DNA of 64,000 nucleotides from Bacteroides congonensis (GCF_900130125.1 NZ_FQXY01000010.1:1240001-1304000); one strand, 5' to 3'. Numbered from the stretch's first letter, positions 45,284 through 54,227 are shown. Program-made: numbers and translations. The notes: a model not told the origin generated them from the letters alone.

Positions 45284-47323
45284 ATGAGAATGATATTAAG
45301 GACATTTGTAGGTTGTGCAGCAGTCTTATTTGGTACTGTCTGCATGGGAGCGGTAAGGTATGTTCCTGAAAATGTGAAGGTAGAGCTATCTTTAAAGGTT
45401 CCGGGTAATGATGCTGTGGATTACAAACTGTATCCGGACAAGTTGGAGAATAGTTATTTTGATTATGAATGGCGTTCGGAAGGCAAACTTCCGATGACGG
45501 TCTTTCATAAGGTGGAAGAGCGGCAAGGACGTACGCGGTTGACGGTGCAACTTACTGCCGCAGAGGACGTCTACTTCAACTATCACCAATGGATGAATAC
45601 AGGTTATCGTCATGATAACTGTCAGTTTTATATGCCCGGATTTTGGTATCGTCGCAATCTGCGTTCTCCTAAGGAAGCTCCCTCGTTTCATACATCAGAT
45701 AGTTGGCTGGTTCGCGAAGATAGATTGAGTGCACCGCTTACAGGGATCTTTTACGAGAAAGAAAAGCGGTTTATGATAGTAAACCGTTTAGATGACTTTT
45801 CTATGGATGCTCTGACTACACATAAAGAAGGTGAGATAATTCTTTCAGGGAAGACCTCTTTGGGCTTTACCGGATTTGAAAATTGTCAAGGCATATCTAT
45901 GATTTCTTTTGGCTTTCCTTATCGGGAAGCCCCTAAAAGTTATATCCGTAAATTGACATTGGCACCCAAGGTGGAAGCCTTCCAACTGATAAAGAAGGGC
46001 GAGTCGGTATTATTGACATGGGAAATAATGGAGAGTAGTGCGGATAATTTCTCAGATTTCGTTCAGTATACATGGGAGTATTGTTATGATACTTATGCTC
46101 CTAAACCAGTGGAAAGTTCATATTCGATAGCGGATATGAAACAGAAACTTAGCTGTTTTTTTGTAAATAGTTTGGTCGAGAATCAGCCGCTGGTTTATAA
46201 TTCCGGCATACATCTCAAGACGGGCGACTGTGAGAAAAACGGGCAGGCTGAGGTCGGTTTTGTCGGTCGGGTACTTCTTAACGCGTTTAATGCATGGGAG
46301 TATGGCTGGCAATCGAACCGAGAAGAACTGAAGGCGAATAGCACTAAAATATTTAATAGTTATTTGAAGAATGGTTTTACACCAGTCGGGTTCTTCAAGG
46401 AATCTGTCAATTTTGATAAGGGATACGAGGAGCCAGTTCATAGCATTCGGCGGCAGTCGGAGGGGATATATGCCATATTCCATTTCTTGGCCTATGAGAA
46501 GGAGAATGGTCGTCGCCATCCAGAGTGGGAACAGAAAATAAAGGGGATGCTGGATATGTTTTTACGGTTGCAAAGTGCAGACGGTAGTTTTCCCCGTAAG
46601 TTTCGTGATGATTTCACGGTCGTCGATTCCAGTGGGGGAAGTACGCCTTCTGCTACGTTGCCATTGGTAATGGGGTACAAATATTTTAAAGATAAGCGTT
46701 ACTTGGCCAGTGCAAAACGGACAGCTGATTATTTGGAGAAAGAGTTGATTTCAAATGCCGATTATTTTTCATCTACGTTGGATGCGAACTGTGAAGATAA
46801 AGAAGCTTCGCTTTATGCTGCTACTGCTACTTACTATCTTTCGTTAATAACGAAAGGAAAGGAACATAAGCATTATGCTGATTTGGCAAAAAAAGCTGCT
46901 TATTTTGCTCTGTCCTGGTATTATTTATGGGACGTTCCTTTCGCCCCGGGACAGATGTTGGGTGATGTAGGTCTTAAAACCCGTGGCTGGGGAAATGTTT
47001 CTGTAGAGAATAACCATATTGATGTTTTTGTTTTTGAATTTGCTTCTGTCCTTCAATGGTTGTCGAAAGAATATGCAGAACCTCGTATGGCTGATTTTGC
47101 GGAAGTGATATCTACATCTATGCGTCAGTTGTTACCATACGAAGGACATTTGTGTGGAGTAGCAAAATCCGGTTTCTATCCGGAGGTGGTTCAGCATACT
47201 AATTGGGATTATGGTAAGAACGGGAAGGGGTATTATAATGATATCTTTGCGCCGGGATGGACTGTTGCTTCTTTATGGGAACTGTTGACTCCGGGACGTG
47301 CGGAAAGGTTCTTGCTTGATTAA
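45284..47323 (+). CDS. Secreted protein with an alpha/alpha-toroid-like C-terminus, family not recognised
   Basis: 679 residues, signal peptide MRMILRTFVGCAAVLFGTVCMG. I do not recognise the family. The N-terminal half (about 25-260) is beta-rich with many aromatics (YFNYHQWMNTGYRHDNCQF, PGFWYRRNL). The C-terminal half (about 340-670) has the helical repeat rhythm of (alpha/alpha)6 glycosidases and lyases: EGIYAIFHFLAYEKENG, MLDMFLRLQSADGSFPRKF, ASLYAATATYYLSLITKGK, NNHIDVFVFEFASVLQWLS. Acidic candidates include E and D residues in those blocks. It is the last gene of the operon, after GH127, so a glycoside hydrolase or lyase acting on the same glycan is the best inference. Confidence 0.6.
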   Translation: MRMILRTFVGCAAVLFGTVCMGAVRYVPENVKVELSLKVPGNDAVDYKLYPDKLENSYFDYEWRSEGKLPMTVFHKVEERQGRTRLTVQLTAAEDVYFNYHQWMNTGYRHDNCQFYMPGFWYRRNLRSPKEAPSFHTSDSWLVREDRLSAPLTGIFYEKEKRFMIVNRLDDFSMDALTTHKEGEIILSGKTSLGFTGFENCQGISMISFGFPYREAPKSYIRKLTLAPKVEAFQLIKKGESVLLTWEIMESSADNFSDFVQYTWEYCYDTYAPKPVESSYSIADMKQKLSCFFVNSLVENQPLVYNSGIHLKTGDCEKNGQAEVGFVGRVLLNAFNAWEYGWQSNREELKANSTKIFNSYLKNGFTPVGFFKESVNFDKGYEEPVHSIRRQSEGIYAIFHFLAYEKENGRRHPEWEQKIKGMLDMFLRLQSADGSFPRKFRDDFTVVDSSGGSTPSATLPLVMGYKYFKDKRYLASAKRTADYLEKELISNADYFSSTLDANCEDKEASLYAATATYYLSLITKGKEHKHYADLAKKAAYFALSWYYLWDVPFAPGQMLGDVGLKTRGWGNVSVENNHIDVFVFEFASVLQWLSKEYAEPRMADFAEVISTSMRQLLPYEGHLCGVAKSGFYPEVVQHTNWDYGKNGKGYYNDIFAPGWTVASLWELLTPGRAERFLLD

Positions 47324-47357
47324 ATAGAACAGAATCTATTGTTTATTGACCTGCTGA

Positions 47358-47391
47358 TTTCCTACAGAACTAGGAAACTCTACTAGTTTTG
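47358..47391 (+). promoter_or_regulatory. Promoter with inverted repeat before the GH2 gene
   Basis: -7 box TAGTTTTG at 47384-47391; a perfect 7-bp inverted repeat, TTTCCTA (47358-47364) and TAGGAAA (47371-47377), sits in the -33 region. The 21-bp direct repeat of the other PUL promoters is not clearly present, so control may differ. Confidence 0.5.
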
Positions 47392-47415
47392 CATCGAAAC
47401 TTTAATATAAATATC

Positions 47416-49227
47416 ATGATAAAGCATTTGATTTTCTTTTTAGTAGTATTATTTAATTGTTCGTGTCTGTTTGCGCAGTGGAAGCCGGCAGGAGAACGGA
47501 TTCAGACAGAATGGGCATCTAAAATAAACGTCGGGAACGTATTACCCGAGTATCCGCGCCCTATTATGGAGCGTCCGGATTGGATGAATCTGAACGGATT
47601 ATGGAATTATGCTATTTCTCCGCTGGGGCAAGCGGCTCCGCAGGAGTATGACGGTCAGATTTTAGTTCCTTTTGCCGTTGAATCCAGTTTGTCCGGTGTT
47701 GGAAAAATATTAGGAGATAAGAATGAATTGTGGTATCAGCGTAAGTTTACAGTTCCTGCAAAATGGAACGGAGAACGGATATTATTACATTTTGGGGCTG
47801 TTGACTGGAAAACGGATATATGGGTGAATCAAATAAAGATAGGTCAGCACACAGGTGGTTTTACTCCTTTTTCGTTCGATATAACTCCGGCTTTGCGAAA
47901 TGGGGAGAACGAATTGGTGGTAAAAGTGTGGGACCCTACAGATAAAGGACCTCAACCTAGGGGAAAGCAGGTGAGTAGACCGGGAGGTATTTGGTACACG
48001 CCGGTCAGTGGCATTTGGCAGACGGTATGGTTAGAACCTGTGCCTGCAAAGGCTATCGTAAATATCAGAACAACACCTGACATTGATGCAAATAAATTGA
48101 CTGTAGAAGTAGTAACGAATGAGAAGGGCGCTTCGGATAAAGTGGAAGTGAAAGTGTTCGAAGGAAAGCAGTTGGTAGCTAAGGGCAGTTCGATTAATGG
48201 TGTGGCAGTTGAGATAACGATGCCTGCTGATGTGAAGTTGTGGTCACCGGATTCTCCAACTTTATATGGTATGGAAATTTGTCTGTATACAGGGAATAAG
48301 TTGGTAGATAAGGTTGAAAGTTATGCTGCTATGCGTAAATATTCCACAAAGCGGGATGAAAACGGCATTGTACGTCTACAATTGAATAATAAAGATGTAT
48401 TCCAGTTTGGACCTTTGGATCAAGGTTGGTGGCCCGATGGCTTATATACTGCCCCTTCGGATGAGGCTTTGGTTTATGATATTCAGAAGACGAAGGATTT
48501 AGGGTATAACATGATCCGTAAACATATAAAGGTAGAGCCTGCACGTTGGTATACGCATTGTGACCGTTTGGGCATAATAGTGTGGCAGGATATGCCAAGT
48601 GGGGATAAGAACCCGGAATGGCAGAACCGTAAATATTTTGAGGGAACAGAATTAAAGCGCTCTGTCGAATCAGAAGCTATCTTTCGCAAAGAATGGAAAG
48701 AAATTATTGACTGTCTTTACTCTTATCCTTGCATCGGCACATGGGTTCCTTTTAATGAAGCATGGGGGCAATTCAAAACCACTGAGATTGCAGAATGGAC
48801 AAAGCAGTATGACTCGTCGCGTTTAGTGAACCCTGCCAGTGGTGGCAATCATTATACGTGTGGTGATATGCTTGACTTACATAACTATCCGGGACCGGAA
48901 ATGTATATATATGATGCGCAGCGTGCAACGGTACTTGGGGAGTATGGTGGTATCGGATTGGTACTGAAAGACCATATCTGGGAGCCGAACCGCAATTGGG
49001 GGTACGTTCAGTTTAATACTTCTAAAGAAGCTACAGATGAATATTTGAAGTATGCTGACATGTTGAAAGGTATGATTGGACGAGGATTCTCTGCCGCTGT
49101 TTATACACAGACTACAGACGTTGAGGTAGAAGTTAACGGGTTGATGACATATGACCGTAAGGTGGTTAAGATGGATGAACAGCGATTGAAAAAGGTAAAT
49201 ACGGAAATATGTAATGTATTGAAGTAG
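47416..49227 (+). CDS. GH2-family glycosidase
   Basis: 603 residues. The frame runs back to a TTG at 47389, but this lies in the promoter; MIKHLIFFLVVLFNCSCLFAQ at 47416 is the true start and a signal peptide (a Cys near residue 16 could act as a lipobox). The usual GH2 order is present: jelly-roll sugar-binding domain (WYQRKFTVPAKWNG, FGAVDWKTDIWVNQ), Ig-like domain, then a TIM barrel with acid/base E448 in VPFNEAWGQ and nucleophile E509 in LGEYGGIG. Length is short for GH2 because there are no extra C-terminal domains. Substrate could be a beta-galactoside, beta-glucuronide or beta-mannoside; not resolvable here. Confidence 0.9.
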   Translation: MIKHLIFFLVVLFNCSCLFAQWKPAGERIQTEWASKINVGNVLPEYPRPIMERPDWMNLNGLWNYAISPLGQAAPQEYDGQILVPFAVESSLSGVGKILGDKNELWYQRKFTVPAKWNGERILLHFGAVDWKTDIWVNQIKIGQHTGGFTPFSFDITPALRNGENELVVKVWDPTDKGPQPRGKQVSRPGGIWYTPVSGIWQTVWLEPVPAKAIVNIRTTPDIDANKLTVEVVTNEKGASDKVEVKVFEGKQLVAKGSSINGVAVEITMPADVKLWSPDSPTLYGMEICLYTGNKLVDKVESYAAMRKYSTKRDENGIVRLQLNNKDVFQFGPLDQGWWPDGLYTAPSDEALVYDIQKTKDLGYNMIRKHIKVEPARWYTHCDRLGIIVWQDMPSGDKNPEWQNRKYFEGTELKRSVESEAIFRKEWKEIIDCLYSYPCIGTWVPFNEAWGQFKTTEIAEWTKQYDSSRLVNPASGGNHYTCGDMLDLHNYPGPEMYIYDAQRATVLGEYGGIGLVLKDHIWEPNRNWGYVQFNTSKEATDEYLKYADMLKGMIGRGFSAAVYTQTTDVEVEVNGLMTYDRKVVKMDEQRLKKVNTEICNVLK

Positions 49228-49261
49228 TTTCCCTTTTTCTAAACAGAAAATCATGAAGCAC

Positions 49262-49292
49262 TTGACAAATGCATTTTAATGTTGTATCTTTG
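49262..49292 (+). promoter_or_regulatory. Promoter of a candidate small RNA
   Basis: TTGA (49262-49265), a 19-bp spacer and TATCTTTG (49285-49292): the best -33/-7 pair in the window, but with no protein gene in the following 400 bp on this strand. Confidence 0.65.
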
Positions 49293-49298
49293 TAGTTC

Positions 49299-49465
49299 AA
49301 GGAAATGGATTTCTGCCTGATAATAAATGAAAAATTAGATAAAAATGAATATAGAAGTAGTATAATATAGTGACAATTAGCCTCTTTCTTCTTGGGTTAT
49401 ACCAGAAGATAGAGTATTTGATATAGGCTAAGGCTGCGGATTTTATGGAATTCGCAGCCTTTTTT
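49299..49465 (+). ncRNA. Candidate structured small RNA
   Basis: Between a strong promoter (49262-49292) and a strong terminator (49432-49465) lie about 165 nt with no credible protein. A nested fold is visible: TTAGCCT (49377-49383) pairs with AGGCTAA (49425-49431) and encloses a second stem, TCTTCTTGG (49387-49395) with CCAGAAGA (49402-49409), one bulged base. A 22-codon frame starts at about 49306 without clear features. It could be a 6S-like RNA or a trans-acting regulator; family membership cannot be decided without a covariance-model search. Confidence 0.55.
49432..49465 (+). terminator. Rho-independent terminator of the small RNA
   Basis: GGCTGCG plus inner pairs (49432-49442) against AATTCGCAGCC (49449-49459), 6-nt loop, followed by six T residues. 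Confidence 0.8.
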
Positions 49466-49706
49466 GTTGTAAAAAATAGACGATAAAATTCGGATTTACA
49501 ATTTGAGAGTTTATAATAAACTTGGATACCGTTTTTAATAAACTGCTCAAGAATTTATTATAAATGTACCATACATTTATGTGCTAAACTGTAACGATTT
49601 TTGCGAGAACGTTTCCCTTAGTGTGGTATCTCTCGGGTTTGAGGTAATTATAGTACACAAATAGTGTGGTATCTTACTTTTACAAGATGGAGCGGAAGAC
49701 GGCTTG
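49466..49706. other. AT-rich intergenic stretch with palindromes and a 13-bp direct repeat
   Basis: No gene seen. GTTTAT-A-ATAAAC (49509-49521) and ATAAATGTA-CCA-TACATTTAT (49560-49580) are perfect palindromes. TAGTGTGGTATCT occurs at 49619-49631 and again at 49662-49674. The stretch lies between the small RNA and the comM stop, at the right-hand border of the PUL. Confidence 0.5.
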
Positions 49707-51245
49707 TTATCCCGCCCAGTTCTCCCTATCCAGATTTCTATAACTGATCGCTTCCGCTAAATGTCCGGAAAGAATTTGCTCACTTCCTTCGAGATCGGCA
49801 ATGGTGCGTGATACTTTCAATATCCTGTCATAGGCGCGGGCGGATAAATTGAGCCGATCCATTGCATTTTTTAATAAGGCGAGCCCTTTGTCATCCGGTC
49901 GGGCAAATAGTGACAGTAATTTGCTGTTCATCTGCGCATTGCAATAGATACCGGGGAATCCGGCATAGCGTTTTTCTTGTATCTGTCGGGCTTTAATGAC
50001 CCGTTCACGGATGGATGCGCTGGACTCTCCTCTTCGTTGGTCGGAAATCTTATCAAAAGGAACAGGAATAATCTCAATCTGAATATCAATCCTGTCGAGC
50101 AAAGGGCCTGAAATCTTATTCAAGTATTTTTGTACCTGTCCGGGGCTGCAAACGCATGCTTTGGTCGGATGATTGTAGTAGCCGCAGGGGCAAGGGTTCA
50201 TAGATGCCACTAATGTGAAACTGGCAGGATAGTCTACGCTACTTTTTACACGTGAGATGGTTATTCGTCTGTCTTCCAGTGGTTGACGTAGTACTTCAAG
50301 TACATTTTTCGAAAACTCTGGGAGTTCGTCTAGAAATAAAATGCCATTATGAGCCAGGCTTATCTCTCCCGGTTGGGGAAAGCTGCCACCGCCCACCATT
50401 GCAGATTGTGAGATGGTGTGGTGGGGAGATTGGAACGGACGTTGGGTTATTAGCGAAGAGTTCCGGTTCAATTTTCCGGCTACCGAGTGTATTTTGGTCG
50501 TTTCAAGGCTTTCTCCCAGAGAGAGTGGGGGAAGGATAGATGGTAATCGTTTGGCCATCATTGATTTCCCGCTTCCCGGGGCACCCACCATAATTATATT
50601 ATGTCCGCCGGCTGCGGCTACTTCCAATGCCCTTTTTACATTCTCCTGCCCTTTTACATCAGCGAAATCAAATTCAAAGTTGCTTTGTCGGGTGTAGAAT
50701 TCTTCCCGTGTATTGACGATGGTCGGTTCTAATTCCCGTTCGTTATTGAAAAATTCAATGACTTCTTTGATATTGCTGACACCATAAACTTTCAACTGAT
50801 TGACGACAGCAGCCTCCCGCGCATTTTGTTGCGGGATGATTAATCCTTCAAATCCATCTTCACGGGCTTTGATGGCAATAGGGAGTGCCCCTTTGATGGG
50901 TTGTATGCTTCCATCGAGACTTAGTTCGCCCATTAACAGGTAGCGGGGGAATTTTTCAGCGGAGATGGTTTCATTCGCACCCAGCAGACCGATGGCAAGG
51001 GGCAAGTCGTAGGCTGACCCTTCTTTGCGGATATCTGCCGGCGCCATGTTGACTACCAGGTTACTGGTCGGCATTTTGTAACCATTGACTTGAAGTGCGG
51101 AAATGATACGCTGATGGCTTTCCTTGACCGCAGAATCCGGAAGGCCGACGAGATAGAACATACAGCCGCGCGAGCTGTTTACTTCGATTGTGATGAGTGT
51201 TGCATCAATACCTTGAACAGCCGCTCCGAATACTTTTATTAACAC
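49707..51245 (-). CDS. comM: ComM/YifB-family Mg-chelatase-like AAA+ ATPase
   Basis: 512 residues. An N-terminal ChlI/Lon-S5-like domain (LVGLPDSAVKESHQRI, VVNMAPADIRKEGSAYDLPLAIGLL) is followed by an AAA+ core: Walker A GAPGSGKSMMAKRLPS, Walker B region GILFLDELPEF, and ASMNPCPCGYYNHPTKAC, with a C-terminal helical domain (LSARAYDRILKVSRTIADLEG). In other bacteria ComM is a hexameric helicase that helps branch migration during uptake of DNA in natural transformation; its role in Bacteroides is not established. All motor residues appear intact. It follows the thioredoxin-fold lipoprotein after 13 bp on the same strand. Confidence 0.93.
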   Translation of the reverse strand: MLIKVFGAAVQGIDATLITIEVNSSRGCMFYLVGLPDSAVKESHQRIISALQVNGYKMPTSNLVVNMAPADIRKEGSAYDLPLAIGLLGANETISAEKFPRYLLMGELSLDGSIQPIKGALPIAIKAREDGFEGLIIPQQNAREAAVVNQLKVYGVSNIKEVIEFFNNERELEPTIVNTREEFYTRQSNFEFDFADVKGQENVKRALEVAAAGGHNIIMVGAPGSGKSMMAKRLPSILPPLSLGESLETTKIHSVAGKLNRNSSLITQRPFQSPHHTISQSAMVGGGSFPQPGEISLAHNGILFLDELPEFSKNVLEVLRQPLEDRRITISRVKSSVDYPASFTLVASMNPCPCGYYNHPTKACVCSPGQVQKYLNKISGPLLDRIDIQIEIIPVPFDKISDQRRGESSASIRERVIKARQIQEKRYAGFPGIYCNAQMNSKLLSLFARPDDKGLALLKNAMDRLNLSARAYDRILKVSRTIADLEGSEQILSGHLAEAISYRNLDRENWAG

Positions 51246-51258
51246 GTTTGGTTACTGG

Positions 51259-52332
51259 TTATTTTTTCTTTTTATTGTTTTGCTTTTCTTTTTCTTCCGC
51301 TGCGGAAACGACTTCCTCGATTTTCTTTTTCAATTCTTCTCCTGTGAGATTCTTGGCGAGAATCTTACCGTCTGCTGACAAAAGAATGTTGGCAGGTATT
51401 TGTTTGATGGAATATTGTTTGGCAGTTTCGGAATTAAGTCCGCCGAAGTCGCATACTTGTTCCCAGTCCAGCGTATCGCGTTTGATGGCATCTTTCCACT
51501 GCTCTTTGTCCATATCGAAAGAGATACCAAGCATAGCTATATGCTTATTCTTTTTATACTTCTTATAAAGGGCTTTCAGTTCGCTGTTACTGCGATGATT
51601 GGAAATGCTGTCACTCCAGGAAGCCCAAAAGTTGATTAGCAGATTTTTCTTCTTGAAATCTTCGGATGAACGGGTGATCTTTATTCCTTTTGTATTGGGC
51701 AGGCTGAAGAACGGCGCATATTTGCCGATTTCCGTTTTCTCGGCTTGTGATATGCTTTCATTCAGCCGTTCAATATAAAGTTTATCTTGTAATATACCAG
51801 TCATGACTTCAATCAGCTTCTTTATCTTATTGAAATCAGGAGATTCCTTTTGGACAAAATATTTATCTAACAGGTAGAGACTGACAAATGACGAATGATG
51901 CGTTTGTATGAACTCTTCCGCCTTTTCTTCCATGGCTTGTTCGGATGGACTACCGAGGGCATCCAGTTCCTTCTGAAAGGCTGTAAACTCTTCATTATAT
52001 ATGTTTCCGTCAATTGTCAGGACTTCAGGGTTACTAATATTCCCTTTAATCTTGATTTTGTTTCCTTTATCAAGGAATATTGGGTATTCAGTCTGGTTCC
52101 TGATGAGAAGAAAAGCTGAGGTGATAGTATCTATCGGGGCTGAATAAGAGAATTTGTCGTCTTTCACCAAAATAGTATCTATACGGTCGCGGATTTCGTC
52201 CATTCCATATAGGTAAAGCGTATCTGTACCCAATCCTTTGATTTCTCCGGTTATGCTCACTTCTTTTTGGGAAGTCTTGCCACAACCGAACAAGCAGATG
52301 GCTATGAGGATTAAAATGCTGCTCTTTTTCAT
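51259..52332 (-). CDS. Thioredoxin-fold lipoprotein with DUF4369 domain, redox cysteines missing
   Basis: 357 residues. Lipobox LFGCG (Cys at about residue 17). A DUF4369-like beta domain (VSITGEIKGLGTDTLYLYGM, about 25-120), a helical linker, then a thioredoxin/AhpC-TSA-like domain (APFFSLPNTKGIKITRS, LINFWASW, YSIKQIPANILLSADGKILA with the cis-Pro). The active-site position reads W239-S240-D241-S242 where the family has WCxxC, so it cannot do disulfide exchange by the usual mechanism. The cis-Pro loop is kept. A scaffold, chaperone or heme/cytochrome assembly side role is possible; none is proved. It is probably co-transcribed with comM. Confidence 0.8.
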   Translation of the reverse strand: MKKSSILILIAICLFGCGKTSQKEVSITGEIKGLGTDTLYLYGMDEIRDRIDTILVKDDKFSYSAPIDTITSAFLLIRNQTEYPIFLDKGNKIKIKGNISNPEVLTIDGNIYNEEFTAFQKELDALGSPSEQAMEEKAEEFIQTHHSSFVSLYLLDKYFVQKESPDFNKIKKLIEVMTGILQDKLYIERLNESISQAEKTEIGKYAPFFSLPNTKGIKITRSSEDFKKKNLLINFWASWSDSISNHRSNSELKALYKKYKKNKHIAMLGISFDMDKEQWKDAIKRDTLDWEQVCDFGGLNSETAKQYSIKQIPANILLSADGKILAKNLTGEELKKKIEEVVSAAEEKEKQNNKKKK

Positions 52333-52351
52333 TGTTTTGATTTCTTTTCTG

Positions 52352-52359
52352 CGAAAGTA
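52352..52359 (-). promoter_or_regulatory. Possible -7 box (TACTTTCG) of the thioredoxin-fold gene
   Basis: One mismatch to TAnnTTTG, about 20 nt before the ATG at 52332 on the minus strand. Confidence 0.3.
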
Positions 52360-52370
52360 CGGTTTTTACG

Positions 52371-52417
52371 GATAAAAAAAAAGAATTGCCCGTCATTTAT
52401 AATGACAGGCAATTCTT
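52371..52417 (-). terminator. Rho-independent terminator of the TPR lipoprotein gene
   Basis: Arms 52381-52397 and 52401-52417 pair over 16 bp with one internal mismatch and a 3-nt loop; on the minus strand the stem is followed by a long U run (A tract at 52374-52382). Confidence 0.85.
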
Positions 52418-52444
52418 AATATTTAAAATAGAGTGGTATTTCTA

Positions 52445-54139
52445 TTATTTAACGATGCTCATGAAATCTGCATTTGTGAAGTATTTTGCAAATTCCAGGT
52501 CAGTAGCTGCTTTCTTAGCTAATGAAGAATCTTTGGCAACTGCGCTCTTCAAGCTGCTTGTTACCATAGAAGAATTGTTAGTTCTAGCACCCAAAACTGC
52601 CATCAGGTAGTCTGTGTAAGCATCCGGTCTTTCTACGTTAGCCAAAGTGTTTTTAGCTTTGTTGTAGTCCTTAGCAAGGATCTGAGCCAAAGCAGCACTG
52701 TTAGTCTTAGAGTCACCGAATGAGTTGACTGCTCTTTCATATTGACCTTGAGCGATGTACAGGTTACCCATAGATTCGCCAAGTTCTTTAGTTCCGGCAG
52801 CTTTACCGAATGATGCTTCAGCAGCAGCTTTATCACCCTTCATCAAAGCGATCAAACCTAAGTTCATGTTAACTTCAGGAGTAGCGTTTACGCTGGCAGC
52901 TTTCTTGAAGTAAGATTCTGCTTTGTCGTAGTTACCGGCTTGGTAAGCTAATTTACCCAAGTTGTTGTAAGCACGGTAATCGTTCGGGAATTGTTTTGTA
53001 GCTTGAGCATAGATAGCTTCTTGCTTAGCAGGATCGTTAGTCAGTGTAGCAGCGTACAGCAACTCTTCAACGTTCAGTTCAGAAGGATTGGAAGAAGCCA
53101 GTTTAGAGATTTCTTCGTCAGACTTGCCGATGATTTCGTAGTTCAAAGTCAAACGGGAACGACGCAACTGAGGAAGGATTTCGTCAGCCAAAGTCTTGTA
53201 AACAGAAGAAATGTTTTTGATTTCCTGTTCTCTCTGTGCAGGATCCTGGTACATTGACAATACGCGGAGAATCAACTCTTTGTCCTGGATGTTGGATTTA
53301 GAAACCAGTTCTTGGAAACCTTCCCAGTCCTGTGCAGTATATTTAGCGTCAACCGGAGCGTCGATTTTTGCTTTCTTCAGGTCTTTGTTCAACATCTTGG
53401 TTGTGTTGCTTTCACGGTTTTCAGCAAGAGTAGTATTCAAGCTTACACCACCATCAGGAGAAGCATATGAAGATACTTCGATGTTGCTGATCTTCTTGTT
53501 GGCAGCTTCGTTTACGTTAGCCACTTCTTTGTTGAATTCTTTAGCAGTCTTCAACTCGCTTGAACGGATGTTAGCCTGTTGGATCAAGAACATGATGTTA
53601 GCATCGTGCTTTTCTTTGATGATACGTTGGAAAGCGTCTTCGCCCAGTGCAGGGTTTGCGTTACCTAATGTATTGTTCACCAACTCAGAAGTAGAAATTA
53701 CACCATCAGCTACTTTCACAGCAGGGATAGTAACCACTTTCTTACCGATAGTAGCTTTAAATTCGAGGTACAATTCTGACTTAGCCATTTCAGGAACATA
53801 GTCGAAAGAAGTTTTCATTGTGTAGCTACCACCCATCTTGTAAGAGATAGACTGGTCGTTACCTTCTACTTTTTCGCCTTGGAAAGTAGCTGGCTGGCCT
53901 TTAGCTTCGCCGCCATTCCATTTCAAAACCGGAGTAACTTCTACAACAGCTTTCTTGTTGAAATACTTTTCAGGAAATTTACCATTGATGGTAGCAGGAA
54001 CTTTACCTCCTACTGCTTCCAACACTTGCGGAGTAACAGTGAAGTAATCAGCTGACAGTGGACCCATTTTTTTGTTGCAAGAAGAGAATAATGCAACAAT
54101 CATTGCCATGAGTAAAGGCAAGTACAACTTCTTAGTCAT
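52445..54139 (-). CDS. TPR-repeat outer-membrane lipoprotein with OmpA-like region
   Basis: 564 residues. Lipobox ALFSSC (Cys at about residue 20). An N-terminal beta-rich part (about 30-200) is followed by a segment with SSYASPDGGVSLN and LAENRESNT, which resembles the OmpA C-terminal peptidoglycan-binding pattern, and then TPR repeats (DYRAYNNLGKLAYQAGNYDKAESYFKKA, about 375-520). Such proteins are found as abundant envelope lipoproteins in Bacteroides. It has its own promoter (54220-54227) with an 80-nt leader, and a strong terminator, as expected of a highly expressed single gene. Codon use is GC-richer and more biased than in the PUL. Exact role unknown; an envelope scaffold is likely. 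Confidence 0.75.
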   Translation of the reverse strand: MTKKLYLPLLMAMIVALFSSCNKKMGPLSADYFTVTPQVLEAVGGKVPATINGKFPEKYFNKKAVVEVTPVLKWNGGEAKGQPATFQGEKVEGNDQSISYKMGGSYTMKTSFDYVPEMAKSELYLEFKATIGKKVVTIPAVKVADGVISTSELVNNTLGNANPALGEDAFQRIIKEKHDANIMFLIQQANIRSSELKTAKEFNKEVANVNEAANKKISNIEVSSYASPDGGVSLNTTLAENRESNTTKMLNKDLKKAKIDAPVDAKYTAQDWEGFQELVSKSNIQDKELILRVLSMYQDPAQREQEIKNISSVYKTLADEILPQLRRSRLTLNYEIIGKSDEEISKLASSNPSELNVEELLYAATLTNDPAKQEAIYAQATKQFPNDYRAYNNLGKLAYQAGNYDKAESYFKKAASVNATPEVNMNLGLIALMKGDKAAAEASFGKAAGTKELGESMGNLYIAQGQYERAVNSFGDSKTNSAALAQILAKDYNKAKNTLANVERPDAYTDYLMAVLGARTNNSSMVTSSLKSAVAKDSSLAKKAATDLEFAKYFTNADFMSIVK

Positions 54140-54219
54140 TTTAGGTATAAATTAAATGTTTGTAATTGAAATTTCGCCTATTCGCAAACCTCTTTCTGTT
54201 CAGCACGGAAAAAGTAACG

Positions 54220-54227
54220 CAAAGATA
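54220..54227 (-). promoter_or_regulatory. Promoter -7 box (TATCTTTG) of the TPR lipoprotein gene
   Basis: Exact TAnnTTTG on the minus strand, 80 nt before the ATG at 54139. Confidence 0.6.
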
